A stretch of DNA of 64,000 bases from Chryseobacterium rhizoplanae (GCF_900182655.1 NZ_FXTC01000001.1:868001-932000), one strand, 5' to 3'. Shown: positions 7,844-17,044, counted from the stretch's first letter. Translations and numbers: made by a program. Notes: generated from the letters alone by a model not told the origin.

Positions 7844-9163
7844 ATGAAAGTATTGAAATTTGGAGGGACTTCGGTAGGAAGCCCGGAACGAATCGAACAG
7901 CTATTACCAATTATCAAATCTCAGGCGTCAGACAAACACTTGGTTGTTTTATCGGCTGTTTCCGGTACTACAAATGATTTGGTGAAATTATCGGAGCTGT
8001 ATGAAAGTAAGGATATTGAAGGAGCCTACAAACATATTGATGTGCTATATGAGAAATATAAAAAATTTGTAAATGAATTGTTTAAGACAGAAAAAGGAAT
8101 CGCTGAAGCCTTGGCTTTTATTGATAAAATTTTTGATCTTTTTTACCAGTTCAAACATAAAAACTTCACTTCCAGTGCAGAGCGTATTATACTTGCGCAA
8201 GGTGAGATTATTTCAACAACTCTGTTTCATTTGCATTTAAAGGAAAAAGAAGTTTCTTCTGTACTGTTATCAGCATTAGATTTTATGCTGATTGATGAAG
8301 ATAAGGAACCCAATATTGATGAAATCAGAAGACTGGCAGGTATTGAAATAGCAAAATACCAGGAAGAAACCTTGTTTATTACCCAGGGATATATATGTAG
8401 AAATGCCCAGGGGGAAATCGATAATCTGCAAAGGGGAGGTTCTGATTACACAGCTTCATTACTGGGAGCTGCATTGCAGGCAGAAGAAATCCAGATATGG
8501 ACAGATATTGACGGGTTCCACAATAATGATCCGAGATATGTACAGAATACAAAGTCTATAGCCAGACTAAGCTTTGATGAAGCAGCAGAATTATCCTATT
8601 TTGGAGCCAAAATTCTTCATCCTCAAAGTGTATTTCCTGCAAGAAAATATAATGTTCCTGTAAGATTATTAGATACAATGAACCCTTCTGCAGCGGGAAC
8701 ATTGATCTCGGGAGAAACAACCAATCAAAATCAGATTGTTGCCATTGCTGCTAAAGATGGCATTACGGCAATCCGTATTCAGTCTTCCCGCATGCTGATG
8801 GCGTATGGCTTTTTGAGAAAGGTTTTTGAAGTTTTTGAACGTTATAAAACTCCTATAGATATGATTACTACTTCTGAAGTGGCAGTTTCGCTTACCATTG
8901 ACCAAACGGATAATCTTTCTGAAATTGTAAGAGAACTAAACGCCTTTTCCTCAGTTGAAATTGATAGTGAACAGTCTATCATATGCATTGTTGGGGATTT
9001 TAGAAAAAATAATCATGGATATGCAACTATTGTCTCTGAAGCAGTAAAGCATATTCCAATACGAATGATTTCCTATGGAGGAAGTGAAAATAATATTTCA
9101 TTATTAATTCCATCTGTTTTCAAGATCGAAGCATTAAGGTCTCTGCATAACAGATTATTTTAG
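7844..9163 (+). CDS. lysC: Aspartate kinase
   Basis: A 439-residue monofunctional aspartate kinase, which phosphorylates aspartate in the first step toward lysine, threonine, methionine and diaminopimelate. The N-terminal kinase motif KFGGTSVG is at 5-12, and the catalytic-domain motif GGSDYTASLLGAAL is near residue 200. An ACT regulatory region runs from about 300 to the end (AIRIQSSRMLMAYGFLRKVFEVF). No homoserine dehydrogenase is fused. It stands alone behind the leader peptide and attenuator described above. The ACT domains imply additional allosteric feedback. Confidence 0.93.
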   Translation: MKVLKFGGTSVGSPERIEQLLPIIKSQASDKHLVVLSAVSGTTNDLVKLSELYESKDIEGAYKHIDVLYEKYKKFVNELFKTEKGIAEALAFIDKIFDLFYQFKHKNFTSSAERIILAQGEIISTTLFHLHLKEKEVSSVLLSALDFMLIDEDKEPNIDEIRRLAGIEIAKYQEETLFITQGYICRNAQGEIDNLQRGGSDYTASLLGAALQAEEIQIWTDIDGFHNNDPRYVQNTKSIARLSFDEAAELSYFGAKILHPQSVFPARKYNVPVRLLDTMNPSAAGTLISGETTNQNQIVAIAAKDGITAIRIQSSRMLMAYGFLRKVFEVFERYKTPIDMITTSEVAVSLTIDQTDNLSEIVRELNAFSSVEIDSEQSIICIVGDFRKNNHGYATIVSEAVKHIPIRMISYGGSENNISLLIPSVFKIEALRSLHNRLF

Positions 9164-9320
9164 TAAATCAATAGTTAAGACTGTAAAGCTATCAAAAGAT
9201 ACCACAAAAAACCGGATCTCTATGGATAGTGATGTATATGGCATGTGCATTGTTAATATGAAAGCAGTTTTTAAGGAACTTTGTTTAACACCAGATCACT
9301 TTTATATAAATTTCATTAAT

Positions 9321-9347
9321 AACCTCCTCTTTTTGGGAGGTTTTTTT
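9321..9347 (+). terminator. Terminator after aspartate kinase
   Basis: AACCTCC / GGAGGTT stem with an 8-nt loop, followed by seven T. It is 157 nt past the lysC stop codon. Nothing else was recognised in 9164-9320. Confidence 0.85.
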
Positions 9348-9457
9348 GTTAAGTAATGAAACCAATACCAAACTTAACTGTTGGGATGTCCTTATTTAAG
9401 CCTTATGATTTATTAATAAACCAGTTTTATATTGGTTCTTCAACCCTATTATTTTTC

Positions 9458-9485
9458 AACCTGTGCTTTTTAAAGACAGGTTTTT
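9458..9485 (+). terminator. Second terminator-like hairpin before the MarR gene
   Basis: AACCTGT / ACAGGTT stem with an 11-nt loop, followed by a T-rich run. It is the second hairpin in tandem between lysC and the carotenoid operon and insulates the two units. Confidence 0.65.
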
Positions 9486-9569
9486 GTTTGTTCAGCTGCC
9501 ATCTGTGTCCTATAGTACGGGTTTTAAATACTTTTAATTTCGATCAGGATTAAAATAAAAACAAAATAT

Positions 9570-9601
9570 AGTTTATTTATAAACTTATATAAGTATATTT
9601 G
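9570..9601 (+). promoter_or_regulatory. Promoter and putative MarR operator of the carotenoid operon
   Basis: A perfect dyad AGTTTA-TTTA-TAAACT (9570-9585) sits just upstream of a TATATTTG -7 box (9594-9601). A very similar dyad covers the -7 box of the paralogous MarR gene at 26105-26122, so both are good candidates for MarR operators. Autorepression is inference. Confidence 0.6.
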
Positions 9602-9610
9602 TGTACTAAT

Positions 9611-10273
9611 ATGATTGATATGAATTTTGATCTTATAAAATCAGTTGTGGAACTCGTTCAGCAATTTATGGAACAAAATGAAGGTAAAGCTATTTACAGT
9701 AATGATCTTCATGGTTTTACAGAATGGATCAATGCTGCCCATCAACAGGATCCTGAAAATCCTTATTGGACAGGGAAAGAATTAGGAAGAAGCTCAGATA
9801 GTATTATTAATACTTTATTGATCAGAATGAATAGATATGCAAAATCTTACTCCAGATCGGCAGTCGGCAGTTCAGTGTTTTCCAGTCAGGATGACTTTAT
9901 TTTTCTTATCAGCCTGAAAAGCATGGGAGCCATGTCAAAAATGGAATTGATAAGGCATAATGTACATGAGAAATCTTCAGGTATACTTACTATTAATCGC
10001 CTGCTCAGTAACGGCTGGATTGAACAGGCGGTTTCTCCAAAAGATAAAAGAATAAAAAATATACAGATAACAGAGAAAGGGCTTGCTATATTGGATGATC
10101 ACATGGATGAAATCCGCAGAGCATCAAGGGCTGTAACAGGGAATCTTACTCATTCTGAACAAATGCTGCTCATTGCGATACTTTCTAAATTGGATGAGTT
10201 TCATGATTCCTTTTACCGTATGAATCTGGAAACGAAGGATCTGCTTAGTGCCGTATATAAAAAATTGAACTGA
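9611..10273 (+). CDS. MarR family transcriptional regulator, first gene of the carotenoid operon
   Basis: A 220-residue winged-helix regulator. An N-terminal region with PYWTGKELGRSSDS is followed by the MarR-like domain (about 90-200), with EMELIRHN-type helices and the wing KDKRIKNIQITEKG. I start it at ATG 9611. A longer reading from TTG at 9599 would begin inside the -7 promoter box and cannot be transcribed; ATG 9620 is a further option. It sits 40 nt before crtI and is probably its local regulator. A paralogue of similar length is at 26133. Confidence 0.85.
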   Translation: MIDMNFDLIKSVVELVQQFMEQNEGKAIYSNDLHGFTEWINAAHQQDPENPYWTGKELGRSSDSIINTLLIRMNRYAKSYSRSAVGSSVFSSQDDFIFLISLKSMGAMSKMELIRHNVHEKSSGILTINRLLSNGWIEQAVSPKDKRIKNIQITEKGLAILDDHMDEIRRASRAVTGNLTHSEQMLLIAILSKLDEFHDSFYRMNLETKDLLSAVYKKLN

Positions 10274-10313
10274 GCCTGTAATGAAAAGTGTCTCTAAAAA
10301 AACTATTAAATAA

Positions 10314-11804
10314 ATGATGATGAATACTGAAAGCTCAAGAAAGAGAATAGCGGTGATAGGTTCTGGATTTTCCGGACTCTCTGCTGCTGCTTATGCAGCA
10401 AAATCCGGACATGAAGTGCATGTTTTTGAAAAACACGATCAGCCCGGAGGCCGTGCAAGGCAATTTAAAACTGAAGAAGGATATCTATTTGATATGGGCC
10501 CGAGCTGGTACTGGATGCCTGACATTATCGAAGGTTTTTTCAGCGATTTTGATTGTAAAGCAGCTGATTATTTTAAACTGGTATCCTTGGATCCTCAGTT
10601 TGAGATGATTTTTTCAAAAGAAAAGATTTCAGTTCCTGAGAAAAATGAAGACATCCGAGAGTTATTTGAAAAAACTGAATCAGGAGCGGGTAAAAAGTAT
10701 GATCAATTTATGCAGTCTGCTCAGTTTAAGTATGAAACGGGGATGAAAGATTTTGTGACAAAACCTTGTTACAGCTGGCTGGAATTTGCTTCTTTAAAAA
10801 TAGCAGGAAGCGCACTGAAACTTGATCTTTTAAGTAATTTCAGGAAATATGTCTCAGGATATTTTTCTGATCCGAAACTCAGATCCCTGATGGAATTTCC
10901 GGTTATATTTCTTGGGGCCTCACCCAGGAATATTCCCGCGCTTTACAGCCTTATGAATTACGGAGGGTATGTGCTGGGAACAAAATATCCTATGGGAGGA
11001 TTTTATCAGCTCGTTATGGCGATGAAAGACGTAGCCCAAAAGCAGGGAGCCGCTTTTCATTTTAACCATGAGGTCCAGAAGCTCAATACAGAAAACGGAA
11101 AAGTAGTCTCACTAACAGTAGATGGTAAAGATTATGAATTTGACGCCGTTATTGCATCATCAGATTACCACCATACAGAAACATTAATTTCCAAATCACT
11201 TAGGAATTATAATGATGCCTATTGGAAAACAAAAACCTTTGCTCCTTCATGTCTTATTTATTATCTGGGAATCAAAGGAAAAATTTCTCATTTAAAACAT
11301 CATACTTTATTTTTTGAAAATGAACTTGATCATCATATAGACTGTATTTATATCAATAAGAAATGGCCGGCTAAACCCCTTTTTTATGCTTGCTGTCCTT
11401 CAAAAACAGATCCGGATGTAGCGCCTGAAAGCTGTGAAAATCTCTTTTTGCTGCTGCCTCTCGCACCGGGAATACATGATGAGGAGGCTGTAAGAGAAAA
11501 GTACCTGAAGGAAATGCTTGAAAGAATTGAAAAACATACTGGAGAAACCGATCTTGTTTCCAGGATTCAATACAAAAGAAGCTATTGTGTCAGTGATTTT
11601 ATTTCGGATTACAATGCTTATCAGGGAAATGCCTACGGACTGTCTAATACTTTATCACAGACTGCCGTCCTGAAACCTAAAATAAGAAACAAGAAGATTA
11701 GTAATCTTTTTTATACCGGGCAGCTGACTGTTCCTGGACCTGGCGTTCCGCCGTCAGTTATTTCTGGAAAAATTGTAGCGCAAGAGGTTAATAAACTAAA
11801 ATAA
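10314..11804 (+). CDS. crtI: Phytoene desaturase
   Basis: A 496-residue FAD-dependent phytoene desaturase. The dinucleotide-binding motif VIGSGFSGLSAAAYAA is near residue 14, PGGRARQF follows, and the C-terminal CrtI signature runs TVPGPGVPPSVISG. It desaturates colourless phytoene to lycopene or neurosporene at the membrane. It precedes crtB by 6 nt, the usual desaturase-synthase pair. Three Met codons head the ORF, so the exact start is uncertain by two codons. Confidence 0.95.
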   Translation: MMMNTESSRKRIAVIGSGFSGLSAAAYAAKSGHEVHVFEKHDQPGGRARQFKTEEGYLFDMGPSWYWMPDIIEGFFSDFDCKAADYFKLVSLDPQFEMIFSKEKISVPEKNEDIRELFEKTESGAGKKYDQFMQSAQFKYETGMKDFVTKPCYSWLEFASLKIAGSALKLDLLSNFRKYVSGYFSDPKLRSLMEFPVIFLGASPRNIPALYSLMNYGGYVLGTKYPMGGFYQLVMAMKDVAQKQGAAFHFNHEVQKLNTENGKVVSLTVDGKDYEFDAVIASSDYHHTETLISKSLRNYNDAYWKTKTFAPSCLIYYLGIKGKISHLKHHTLFFENELDHHIDCIYINKKWPAKPLFYACCPSKTDPDVAPESCENLFLLLPLAPGIHDEEAVREKYLKEMLERIEKHTGETDLVSRIQYKRSYCVSDFISDYNAYQGNAYGLSNTLSQTAVLKPKIRNKKISNLFYTGQLTVPGPGVPPSVISGKIVAQEVNKLK

Positions 11805-11810
11805 AATAAT

Positions 11811-12647
11811 ATGAAAAAATTGTTTGATGAGTTGTCTTATGAGGTCAGTAAGTACACTACTCAAAAATACAGTACCAGTTTTTCATTAGGAATATTGGCA
11901 CTGAAGCCTTCTATCAGACCTGCCATTTATGCTGTTTACGGGTATGTACGCCTTGCCGATGAAATTGTTGACAGTTTTCATGGGTATGATAAAGAGAAGC
12001 TTTTGAAAAGATTAAAGTCTGAAACTTACGACGCGCTGCAAGACGGTATATCACTCAATCCGATTCTACACTCATTTCAGGAAACAGTACGTCAGTATGA
12101 TATCAATATTCATTTGATCGATCAGTTCCTGCACAGTATGGAAATGGACCTGCAAAAAATAGACTATAATTCAGAACTTTATAACGAATATATCTATGGC
12201 TCTGCAGAAGTAGTGGGGCTCATGTGTCTGCAGATATTTACAGGAGGTGATAAGCAGCAATTTGAAAAACTTAAACCATTCGCTATGAAGCTGGGATCTG
12301 CTTTTCAAAAGGTGAATTTTTTACGAGATCTGAAAGAAGATTATCAGGTTTTGGGGAGAACCTATTTCCCGTCTCTGAATATGGCTGTTTTTGATAATAC
12401 CGTCAAAGCTCAGATTGAAAAAGAAATTGAAGAAGAATTCAAAGAAGCACTGCAGGGAATCAAAAAACTGCCGGGTTCTTCTCTGTTTGGAGTATATCTG
12501 GCATACAGATACTATCTCTCTTTATTTGAAAAAATAAAGAAAACAAGTTCTCAGCATATTTTACAGCAAAGAATCAGGATTGCTAATTCCCAGAAATTAT
12601 TGGTAGCATTTAAAAGCTATATAAGATACAAATCTGCTTATTTCTAA
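11811..12647 (+). CDS. crtB: Phytoene synthase
   Basis: A 278-residue squalene/phytoene synthase that condenses two geranylgeranyl diphosphates into phytoene. Both Mg-binding aspartate-rich motifs are visible: RLADEIVDSF (about 47-56) and NFLRDLKEDY (about 170-179). The N-terminal KYTTQKYSTSFSLG motif also fits. It lies between crtI and the SRPBCC gene in the same operon. No crtE-type prenyl synthase is in the window, so GGPP must come from elsewhere. Confidence 0.95.
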   Translation: MKKLFDELSYEVSKYTTQKYSTSFSLGILALKPSIRPAIYAVYGYVRLADEIVDSFHGYDKEKLLKRLKSETYDALQDGISLNPILHSFQETVRQYDINIHLIDQFLHSMEMDLQKIDYNSELYNEYIYGSAEVVGLMCLQIFTGGDKQQFEKLKPFAMKLGSAFQKVNFLRDLKEDYQVLGRTYFPSLNMAVFDNTVKAQIEKEIEEEFKEALQGIKKLPGSSLFGVYLAYRYYLSLFEKIKKTSSQHILQQRIRIANSQKLLVAFKSYIRYKSAYF

Positions 12648-12690
12648 TAGCTTCTTTGTTTTAGAGGATCATAAATCAATAAAAAAATAA

Positions 12691-13158
12691 ATGATGTACA
12701 GATTATATAGAGAACAACATTTGAATTGTGATATTGAGACAGCATGGAAATTCTTTTCCTCTCCTCATAATTTATCTGAAATAACGCCAAAGAGTATGAA
12801 CTTTTTAGTGCTTTCAGATATACAGGATGAATCTATTTTTGAAGGAATGGAAATAGATTATACAGTCTCTCCGGTATTGGGAATTCCTATGAAGTGGAAA
12901 ACTATTATCAGTCAGGTGGAGGACTATAAAAGCTTTACGGATTTTCAGAAAGAAGGTCCTTATAAGCACTGGAATCATTTTCATGAGTTTATTCCTGATG
13001 AGAATGGTGTATTAATGAAGGATACTGTAGATTATGAACTCCCATTGGGAATCTTAGGAAGGGTAGCGCACCGGTTATTTGTTAAAGAAAAACTCAGAAG
13101 TATTTTCGATTTCAGACACAATGTATTGAATGATCTTTTTAACCGCAAATACAATTAA
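12691..13158 (+). CDS. SRPBCC family protein of the carotenoid operon
   Basis: A 155-residue START/SRPBCC-fold protein with a hydrophobic-cavity scaffold. It has the N-terminal ETAWKFFSSPHNLSEITP motif typical of the ligand-binding or cyclase/dehydrase branch, and a C-terminal helix ending in FDFRHNVLNDLF. It has no signal peptide. Position between crtB and crtZ suggests binding or handling of a hydrophobic carotenoid intermediate, but no reaction is established. Two ATG codons in tandem begin the gene. Confidence 0.82.
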   Translation: MMYRLYREQHLNCDIETAWKFFSSPHNLSEITPKSMNFLVLSDIQDESIFEGMEIDYTVSPVLGIPMKWKTIISQVEDYKSFTDFQKEGPYKHWNHFHEFIPDENGVLMKDTVDYELPLGILGRVAHRLFVKEKLRSIFDFRHNVLNDLFNRKYN

Positions 13159-13159
13159 T

Positions 13160-13612
13160 ATGAATTTTCTGATTGTTCTGCTTGTTTTTATCTCTATGGA
13201 AGGAGCCACATGGCTTATTCACAGATATATTATGCATGGTTTTCTGTGGAGTCTGCACAAGGATCATCACGATCACAGCCACGATGGAAAACTTGAAAGA
13301 AATGATCTGTTCTTTTTCATTTTTGCCAGTCCTGCTATTGTATTATTATATGCAGGGGTAAGACAGGAATTCAGTGATCTGTTTTTTGTCGGATTGGGAA
13401 TAAGCCTTTACGGAATGGCCTATTTCTTTGTACACGATATTTTTATTCATCAGAGAGCAAAGATCTTTACAAAAACAAAGAATCCATATTGGCTTGCCAT
13501 AAGACGTGCTCATAAACAGCATCACAAACACCTGGGAAAGGAAGAGGGAGAGTGTTTTGGATTTTTATGGGTACCTGTTAAATATTTTAAAATGTATTTC
13601 AATAAAAAATGA
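13160..13612 (+). CDS. crtZ: Beta-carotene hydroxylase (sterol desaturase superfamily)
   Basis: A 150-residue membrane di-iron hydroxylase that makes zeaxanthin from beta-carotene. All histidine clusters of CrtZ are seen: HRYIMHG, HKDHHDHSHDG, FVHDIFIHQR and RRAHKQHHKHLG. There are about three or four hydrophobic segments between them. I use the ATG at 13160, one base after the preceding stop. An upstream in-frame ATG would overlap the SRPBCC gene by 29 nt and adds residues atypical of the family. It overlaps the lycopene cyclase gene by 4 nt. Confidence 0.93.
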   Translation: MNFLIVLLVFISMEGATWLIHRYIMHGFLWSLHKDHHDHSHDGKLERNDLFFFIFASPAIVLLYAGVRQEFSDLFFVGLGISLYGMAYFFVHDIFIHQRAKIFTKTKNPYWLAIRRAHKQHHKHLGKEEGECFGFLWVPVKYFKMYFNKK

Positions 13613-14298
13613 TGCCTTATACTTACATACTGATTAACTTTTTCACGGTCATTATCTGCTTTTTGGCCTCTTTTGACAAGAGAATACAGTTTAATAAACT
13701 TTTCGGGAAGTTTCTACTGTCATCTACCATCGTAGCAATTCCTTTTATTATCTGGGATGTATGGTTTACTTCAAAAGGAGTGTGGTGGTTTGATCTCAAT
13801 TACACATTAGGCTTTACAATAGCAGGGCTTCCTATTGAAGAATGGCTGTTTTTTTACTGCATTCCGTTTGCATGTGTTTTTACTTATTACTGTCTGGAAA
13901 AATTTTTTAGCCTGAGAGGAATTGATGGCTTAAATAATCTTATTGTATTCACAGCTGTTATTATTCTCAGTGTGGCAGGACTTCTGTATCATGAGAGAAT
14001 ATATACTTTGCTCACTGTGGTTGTAACGATATTTACACTTTGTTATCTGCATTTTATTGTTAAAAAAGATTGGATAGCACGAGCAAGCTTTGTATATCTG
14101 GTATTGATGCCCGGATTTTTCGCAGTAAATGGGATCCTGACGGGATCTTTAATTCCTTCGCCTGTGGTAAACTATAATCCTGATGACTTTTTAGGGATCA
14201 GAATGGGAACCATTCCTGTTGAAGATGCTGTTTATGGCTACAGCCAGTTTTTACTCAATATTTATTTCTTTAAAAAAATAACTAAAAATGAAAAATAG
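13609..14298 (+). CDS. Lycopene cyclase (CrtYcd type)
   Basis: A 229-residue polytopic membrane protein with two lycopene-cyclase domains in tandem. The first carries GLPIEEWLFFY (about 78-88) and the second carries IPVEDAVYGY near the C-terminus; these are the conserved P-x-E-E/D active-site motifs of the CrtYc/CrtYd fusion. It should cyclise lycopene to beta-carotene, the substrate of CrtZ. Start overlaps crtZ by 4 nt, and its end overlaps the lipocalin by 11 nt, so translation is coupled. Confidence 0.9.
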   Translation: MMPYTYILINFFTVIICFLASFDKRIQFNKLFGKFLLSSTIVAIPFIIWDVWFTSKGVWWFDLNYTLGFTIAGLPIEEWLFFYCIPFACVFTYYCLEKFFSLRGIDGLNNLIVFTAVIILSVAGLLYHERIYTLLTVVVTIFTLCYLHFIVKKDWIARASFVYLVLMPGFFAVNGILTGSLIPSPVVNYNPDDFLGIRMGTIPVEDAVYGYSQFLLNIYFFKKITKNEK

Positions 14299-14836
14299 GA
14301 TCATTCTTGCATTATTACTAAGCTTCGGTCTGTTCAACGGCTTGATCTCTTGTTCTTCTATGCCTGAGAAAGCGAAGCCTGTCGGCCAGTTTGATATTAA
14401 CAAATATTTAGGGACATGGTATGAGATTGCCAGATTCGATTATCGTTTTGAAAAAGATCTTGATAATGCAATCGCTCAGTACAGCCTTAATGCAGACGGA
14501 AATGTAAATGTAGTCAACAGCGGATATAATTTTAAAAAGAACAAATGGGTTTCTGCCAATGGTACTGCCAAATTCAGAGGAGAGAAAAATGTGGCCGCTC
14601 TGAAAGTGAGTTTTTTCGGACCTTTTTACGCCGGGTATAATGTAGTTGCACTGGAAGAGTACAAATTTGCACTGGTTGCCGGGAAAAATTTAGACTATCT
14701 CTGGATTCTTTCCCGTGAAAAAACTATTCCTGAAAACATAAAGCAGAAATTTATCAGCAAAGCGCAGGAGATAGGATATGATACCTCAAAGTTAATATGG
14801 GTGAAACAGGATAAGAAAAGTCCTTTTGATAAATAA
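14288..14836 (+). CDS. blc: Lipocalin family lipoprotein (Blc-like)
   Basis: A 182-residue bacterial lipocalin. The signal peptide ends at lipobox LISC, so it should be an outer-membrane or periplasmic lipoprotein. The lipocalin signature YLGTWYEIARFDYRFE follows, then the beta-barrel with FFGPFYAGYNVVAL and LDYLWILSR. Blc-type lipocalins bind fatty acids and lysophospholipids and are associated with membrane stress. Its overlap with the cyclase gene ties it to the carotenoid operon. Confidence 0.92.
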   Translation: MKNRIILALLLSFGLFNGLISCSSMPEKAKPVGQFDINKYLGTWYEIARFDYRFEKDLDNAIAQYSLNADGNVNVVNSGYNFKKNKWVSANGTAKFRGEKNVAALKVSFFGPFYAGYNVVALEEYKFALVAGKNLDYLWILSREKTIPENIKQKFISKAQEIGYDTSKLIWVKQDKKSPFDK

Positions 14837-14866
14837 ATTCTCAAATTTAAATTAAAATCGAAACGT

Positions 14867-15457
14867 ATGCTTACAATACAGGCACAATCAAAAATACCTA
14901 CAGATTACGGGCTATTCACTATATATGCATTCTCAGAAAATGAAAAAGACTGGAGCCCGCATTTGGTTCTGGTAGCAGAAAATACAGATTATAAGAAGAC
15001 TGTTAATGTCCGCTTTCATTCTGAGTGCATTACCGGAGAAGTTTTTCATTCTAAAAAATGTGAATGCGGTCAGCAGCTTGATGCAGCGATGAAATATATG
15101 TCTGAAAAAGGAGGGATGATCGTTTATCTCCGCCAGGAGGGTAGAAATATTGGGATCATCAATAAGCTGAAAGCATATGCGCTTCAGGAACAAGGATTAG
15201 ATACTGTTGAAGCTAATCTCAGACTGGGCTTGCCGGCTGACGGAAGAAGCTTTGATGTGGCCGTGGAAATGCTGAATCTGCTGGATGTTAAGGAAATCAA
15301 TATGTTAACCAATAATCCTGACAAGATGAAATCTGTTGAGAACAGCAGAATCATTCTTAAAAGCAGGATTCCTTTGGAAATTGATTCCAATGAGATTAAT
15401 GCAGGCTATCTTGTTAAAAAGAAAGACTATTTTGGTCATTTTTTAGAAAAAATATAA
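14867..15457 (+). CDS. ribA: GTP cyclohydrolase II
   Basis: A 196-residue stand-alone GTP cyclohydrolase II, which starts riboflavin synthesis by opening the GTP imidazole ring. Zinc ligands fall at Cys54, Cys65 and Cys67 (SECITGE / KKCECG), the same numbering as the E. coli enzyme, and RQEGRNIGI follows near residue 90. It lacks the RibB half found in fused RibBA. It lies inside the carotenoid operon, so it is probably a dedicated or stress-induced copy; whether a second riboflavin operon exists is not visible here. Confidence 0.92.
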   Translation: MLTIQAQSKIPTDYGLFTIYAFSENEKDWSPHLVLVAENTDYKKTVNVRFHSECITGEVFHSKKCECGQQLDAAMKYMSEKGGMIVYLRQEGRNIGIINKLKAYALQEQGLDTVEANLRLGLPADGRSFDVAVEMLNLLDVKEINMLTNNPDKMKSVENSRIILKSRIPLEIDSNEINAGYLVKKKDYFGHFLEKI

Positions 15458-15506
15458 TAGACTTCAGCCGTTCGGGATATTTATTGATCCGTTTAATCCA
15501 ATAATT

Positions 15507-16943
15507 ATGGAAAAAATACTGCTTACAGGAGCTACCGGCTATATCGGTAAAAGGATGATCAGTGTGATTGCCGCGCAGGGATATAAGGTCATTTGCTGCT
15601 GCAGGGATACCGCTCGTTTTACAAGAGACATGGATATCGACGAACAGCTCATTGAAGTTATTGAAGTCGATTTTCTAAAGCAGGAAACACTTAAAAATAT
15701 TCCGGAAGATATTGCAGGGGCTTACTATTTGATGCATTCCATGAGCAATACTGCTGATTATGAAGACTCAGAAAAAAAATGTGCCGCCAACTTTTCCGGT
15801 TATATGGAGAAGACGCAATGTAAACATATTGTCTATCTGTCAGGGCTGGTGAATGAAAAAGAACTGTCAAAACATTTGAATTCAAGGTACGAAGTTGAAA
15901 AAATTCTGATGGACTGCAAGGTTCCCGCGACAGTTCTTCGCGCAGGAATTATCATTGGGTCAGGAAGCGCATCATTTGAAATTATAAGGGATCTCGTTGA
16001 AAAACTGCCTGTCATGGTAGCTCCCAAATGGCTGTATACCCAATGTCAGCCAATAGGAATTGCCAACGTGCTGGATTTCCTGATTTTTGTTTTGTTTAAA
16101 GAAGCTGCTTATCAGAAAAATTTTGACATTGGATGTGATGATGTGCTGACTTACAAAGACATGCTGTTGCAGTTTGCACAAGTAAGAGGTCTTAAAAGAA
16201 AGATTTTTACACTGCCTGTAATGACGCCCAGACTGTCTTCGTACTGGCTCTATTTTATTACTTCAACCTCTTATAATCTAGCCAAAGCATTGGTTGGAAG
16301 CATGAAAATAGAAGTGGTCTGCCGCCCCGAAAGTCTTGCTGAGATCAAATTAATTACCGGTGTGCAGCCGTTTTCATATGATACAGCATTGAAGAGAACT
16401 CTTGCAAAAATTCAGGCCAATGAAATCATTTCCAGCTGGAAAGACAGTTTCATCAGCAGCCGTAATGATTCAACCTTGAAAGAATACCAGGATGTACCGA
16501 AATACGGTTGTTTTACGGACCTGCGGAGTGAGGAGTATGATGACAGGGAAGCCTGTATGAGCCGGGTCTTTCAGTTAGGAGGAGATCATGGCTGGTATGG
16601 GCAGGATCTTTGGAAAATAAGAGGACTTTTTGATAAACTTGTTGGCGGCCCGGGGCTGCGAAGAGGGCGCAGGCATCCTTCAGACCTTAAAGATGGAGAT
16701 GCATTAGACTTTTGGCGGGTTTTATATGCTGACCGTAAAGAAGGCAAACTTATATTATTGGCTGAGATGAAGCTGCCCGGAGAAGCCTGGCTGATGTTTA
16801 AAATTTACAAAAATAAGATCTGGCAAAAAGCTGTATTTCGTCCAAAAGGCCTTTGGGGCAGATTGTATTGGTTCATGGTGCTGCCATTTCATGGGTTTAT
16901 CTTCAAAGGAATGATCAGAAGCCTCAGCGGAAAGAAAAATTGA
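15507..16943 (+). CDS. NAD(P)-binding SDR with C-terminal DUF2867
   Basis: A 478-residue two-domain protein. The N-terminal half is an atypical short-chain dehydrogenase with Rossmann motif LTGATGYIGKRM (about 5-16) and the RYEVEKIL helix. The C-terminal half (about 320-478) matches DUF2867, with GGDHGWYGQDLWKIRG and LRRGRRHPSDLKDGDALDFWRV. The reaction is unknown. It is the last gene of the carotenoid operon, 49 nt after ribA. Similar SDR-DUF2867 proteins recur beside carotenoid or photolyase genes in other bacteria. Confidence 0.85.
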   Translation: MEKILLTGATGYIGKRMISVIAAQGYKVICCCRDTARFTRDMDIDEQLIEVIEVDFLKQETLKNIPEDIAGAYYLMHSMSNTADYEDSEKKCAANFSGYMEKTQCKHIVYLSGLVNEKELSKHLNSRYEVEKILMDCKVPATVLRAGIIIGSGSASFEIIRDLVEKLPVMVAPKWLYTQCQPIGIANVLDFLIFVLFKEAAYQKNFDIGCDDVLTYKDMLLQFAQVRGLKRKIFTLPVMTPRLSSYWLYFITSTSYNLAKALVGSMKIEVVCRPESLAEIKLITGVQPFSYDTALKRTLAKIQANEIISSWKDSFISSRNDSTLKEYQDVPKYGCFTDLRSEEYDDREACMSRVFQLGGDHGWYGQDLWKIRGLFDKLVGGPGLRRGRRHPSDLKDGDALDFWRVLYADRKEGKLILLAEMKLPGEAWLMFKIYKNKIWQKAVFRPKGLWGRLYWFMVLPFHGFIFKGMIRSLSGKKN

Positions 16944-17044
16944 AATTCTTATTAAACTTAATTTTTAAGAAAATTTTAACATGAGCTTTCTTTTTTAGGC
17001 ATGAACATTGTTTATTTATATACCAAATACCTAAATATTATATT

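Noticed and set aside
9356..9553. 65-codon ORF between lysC and the MarR gene
   Set aside because: It runs straight through the second terminator hairpin at 9458-9485, has odd Cys/Phe-rich composition and no family resemblance.
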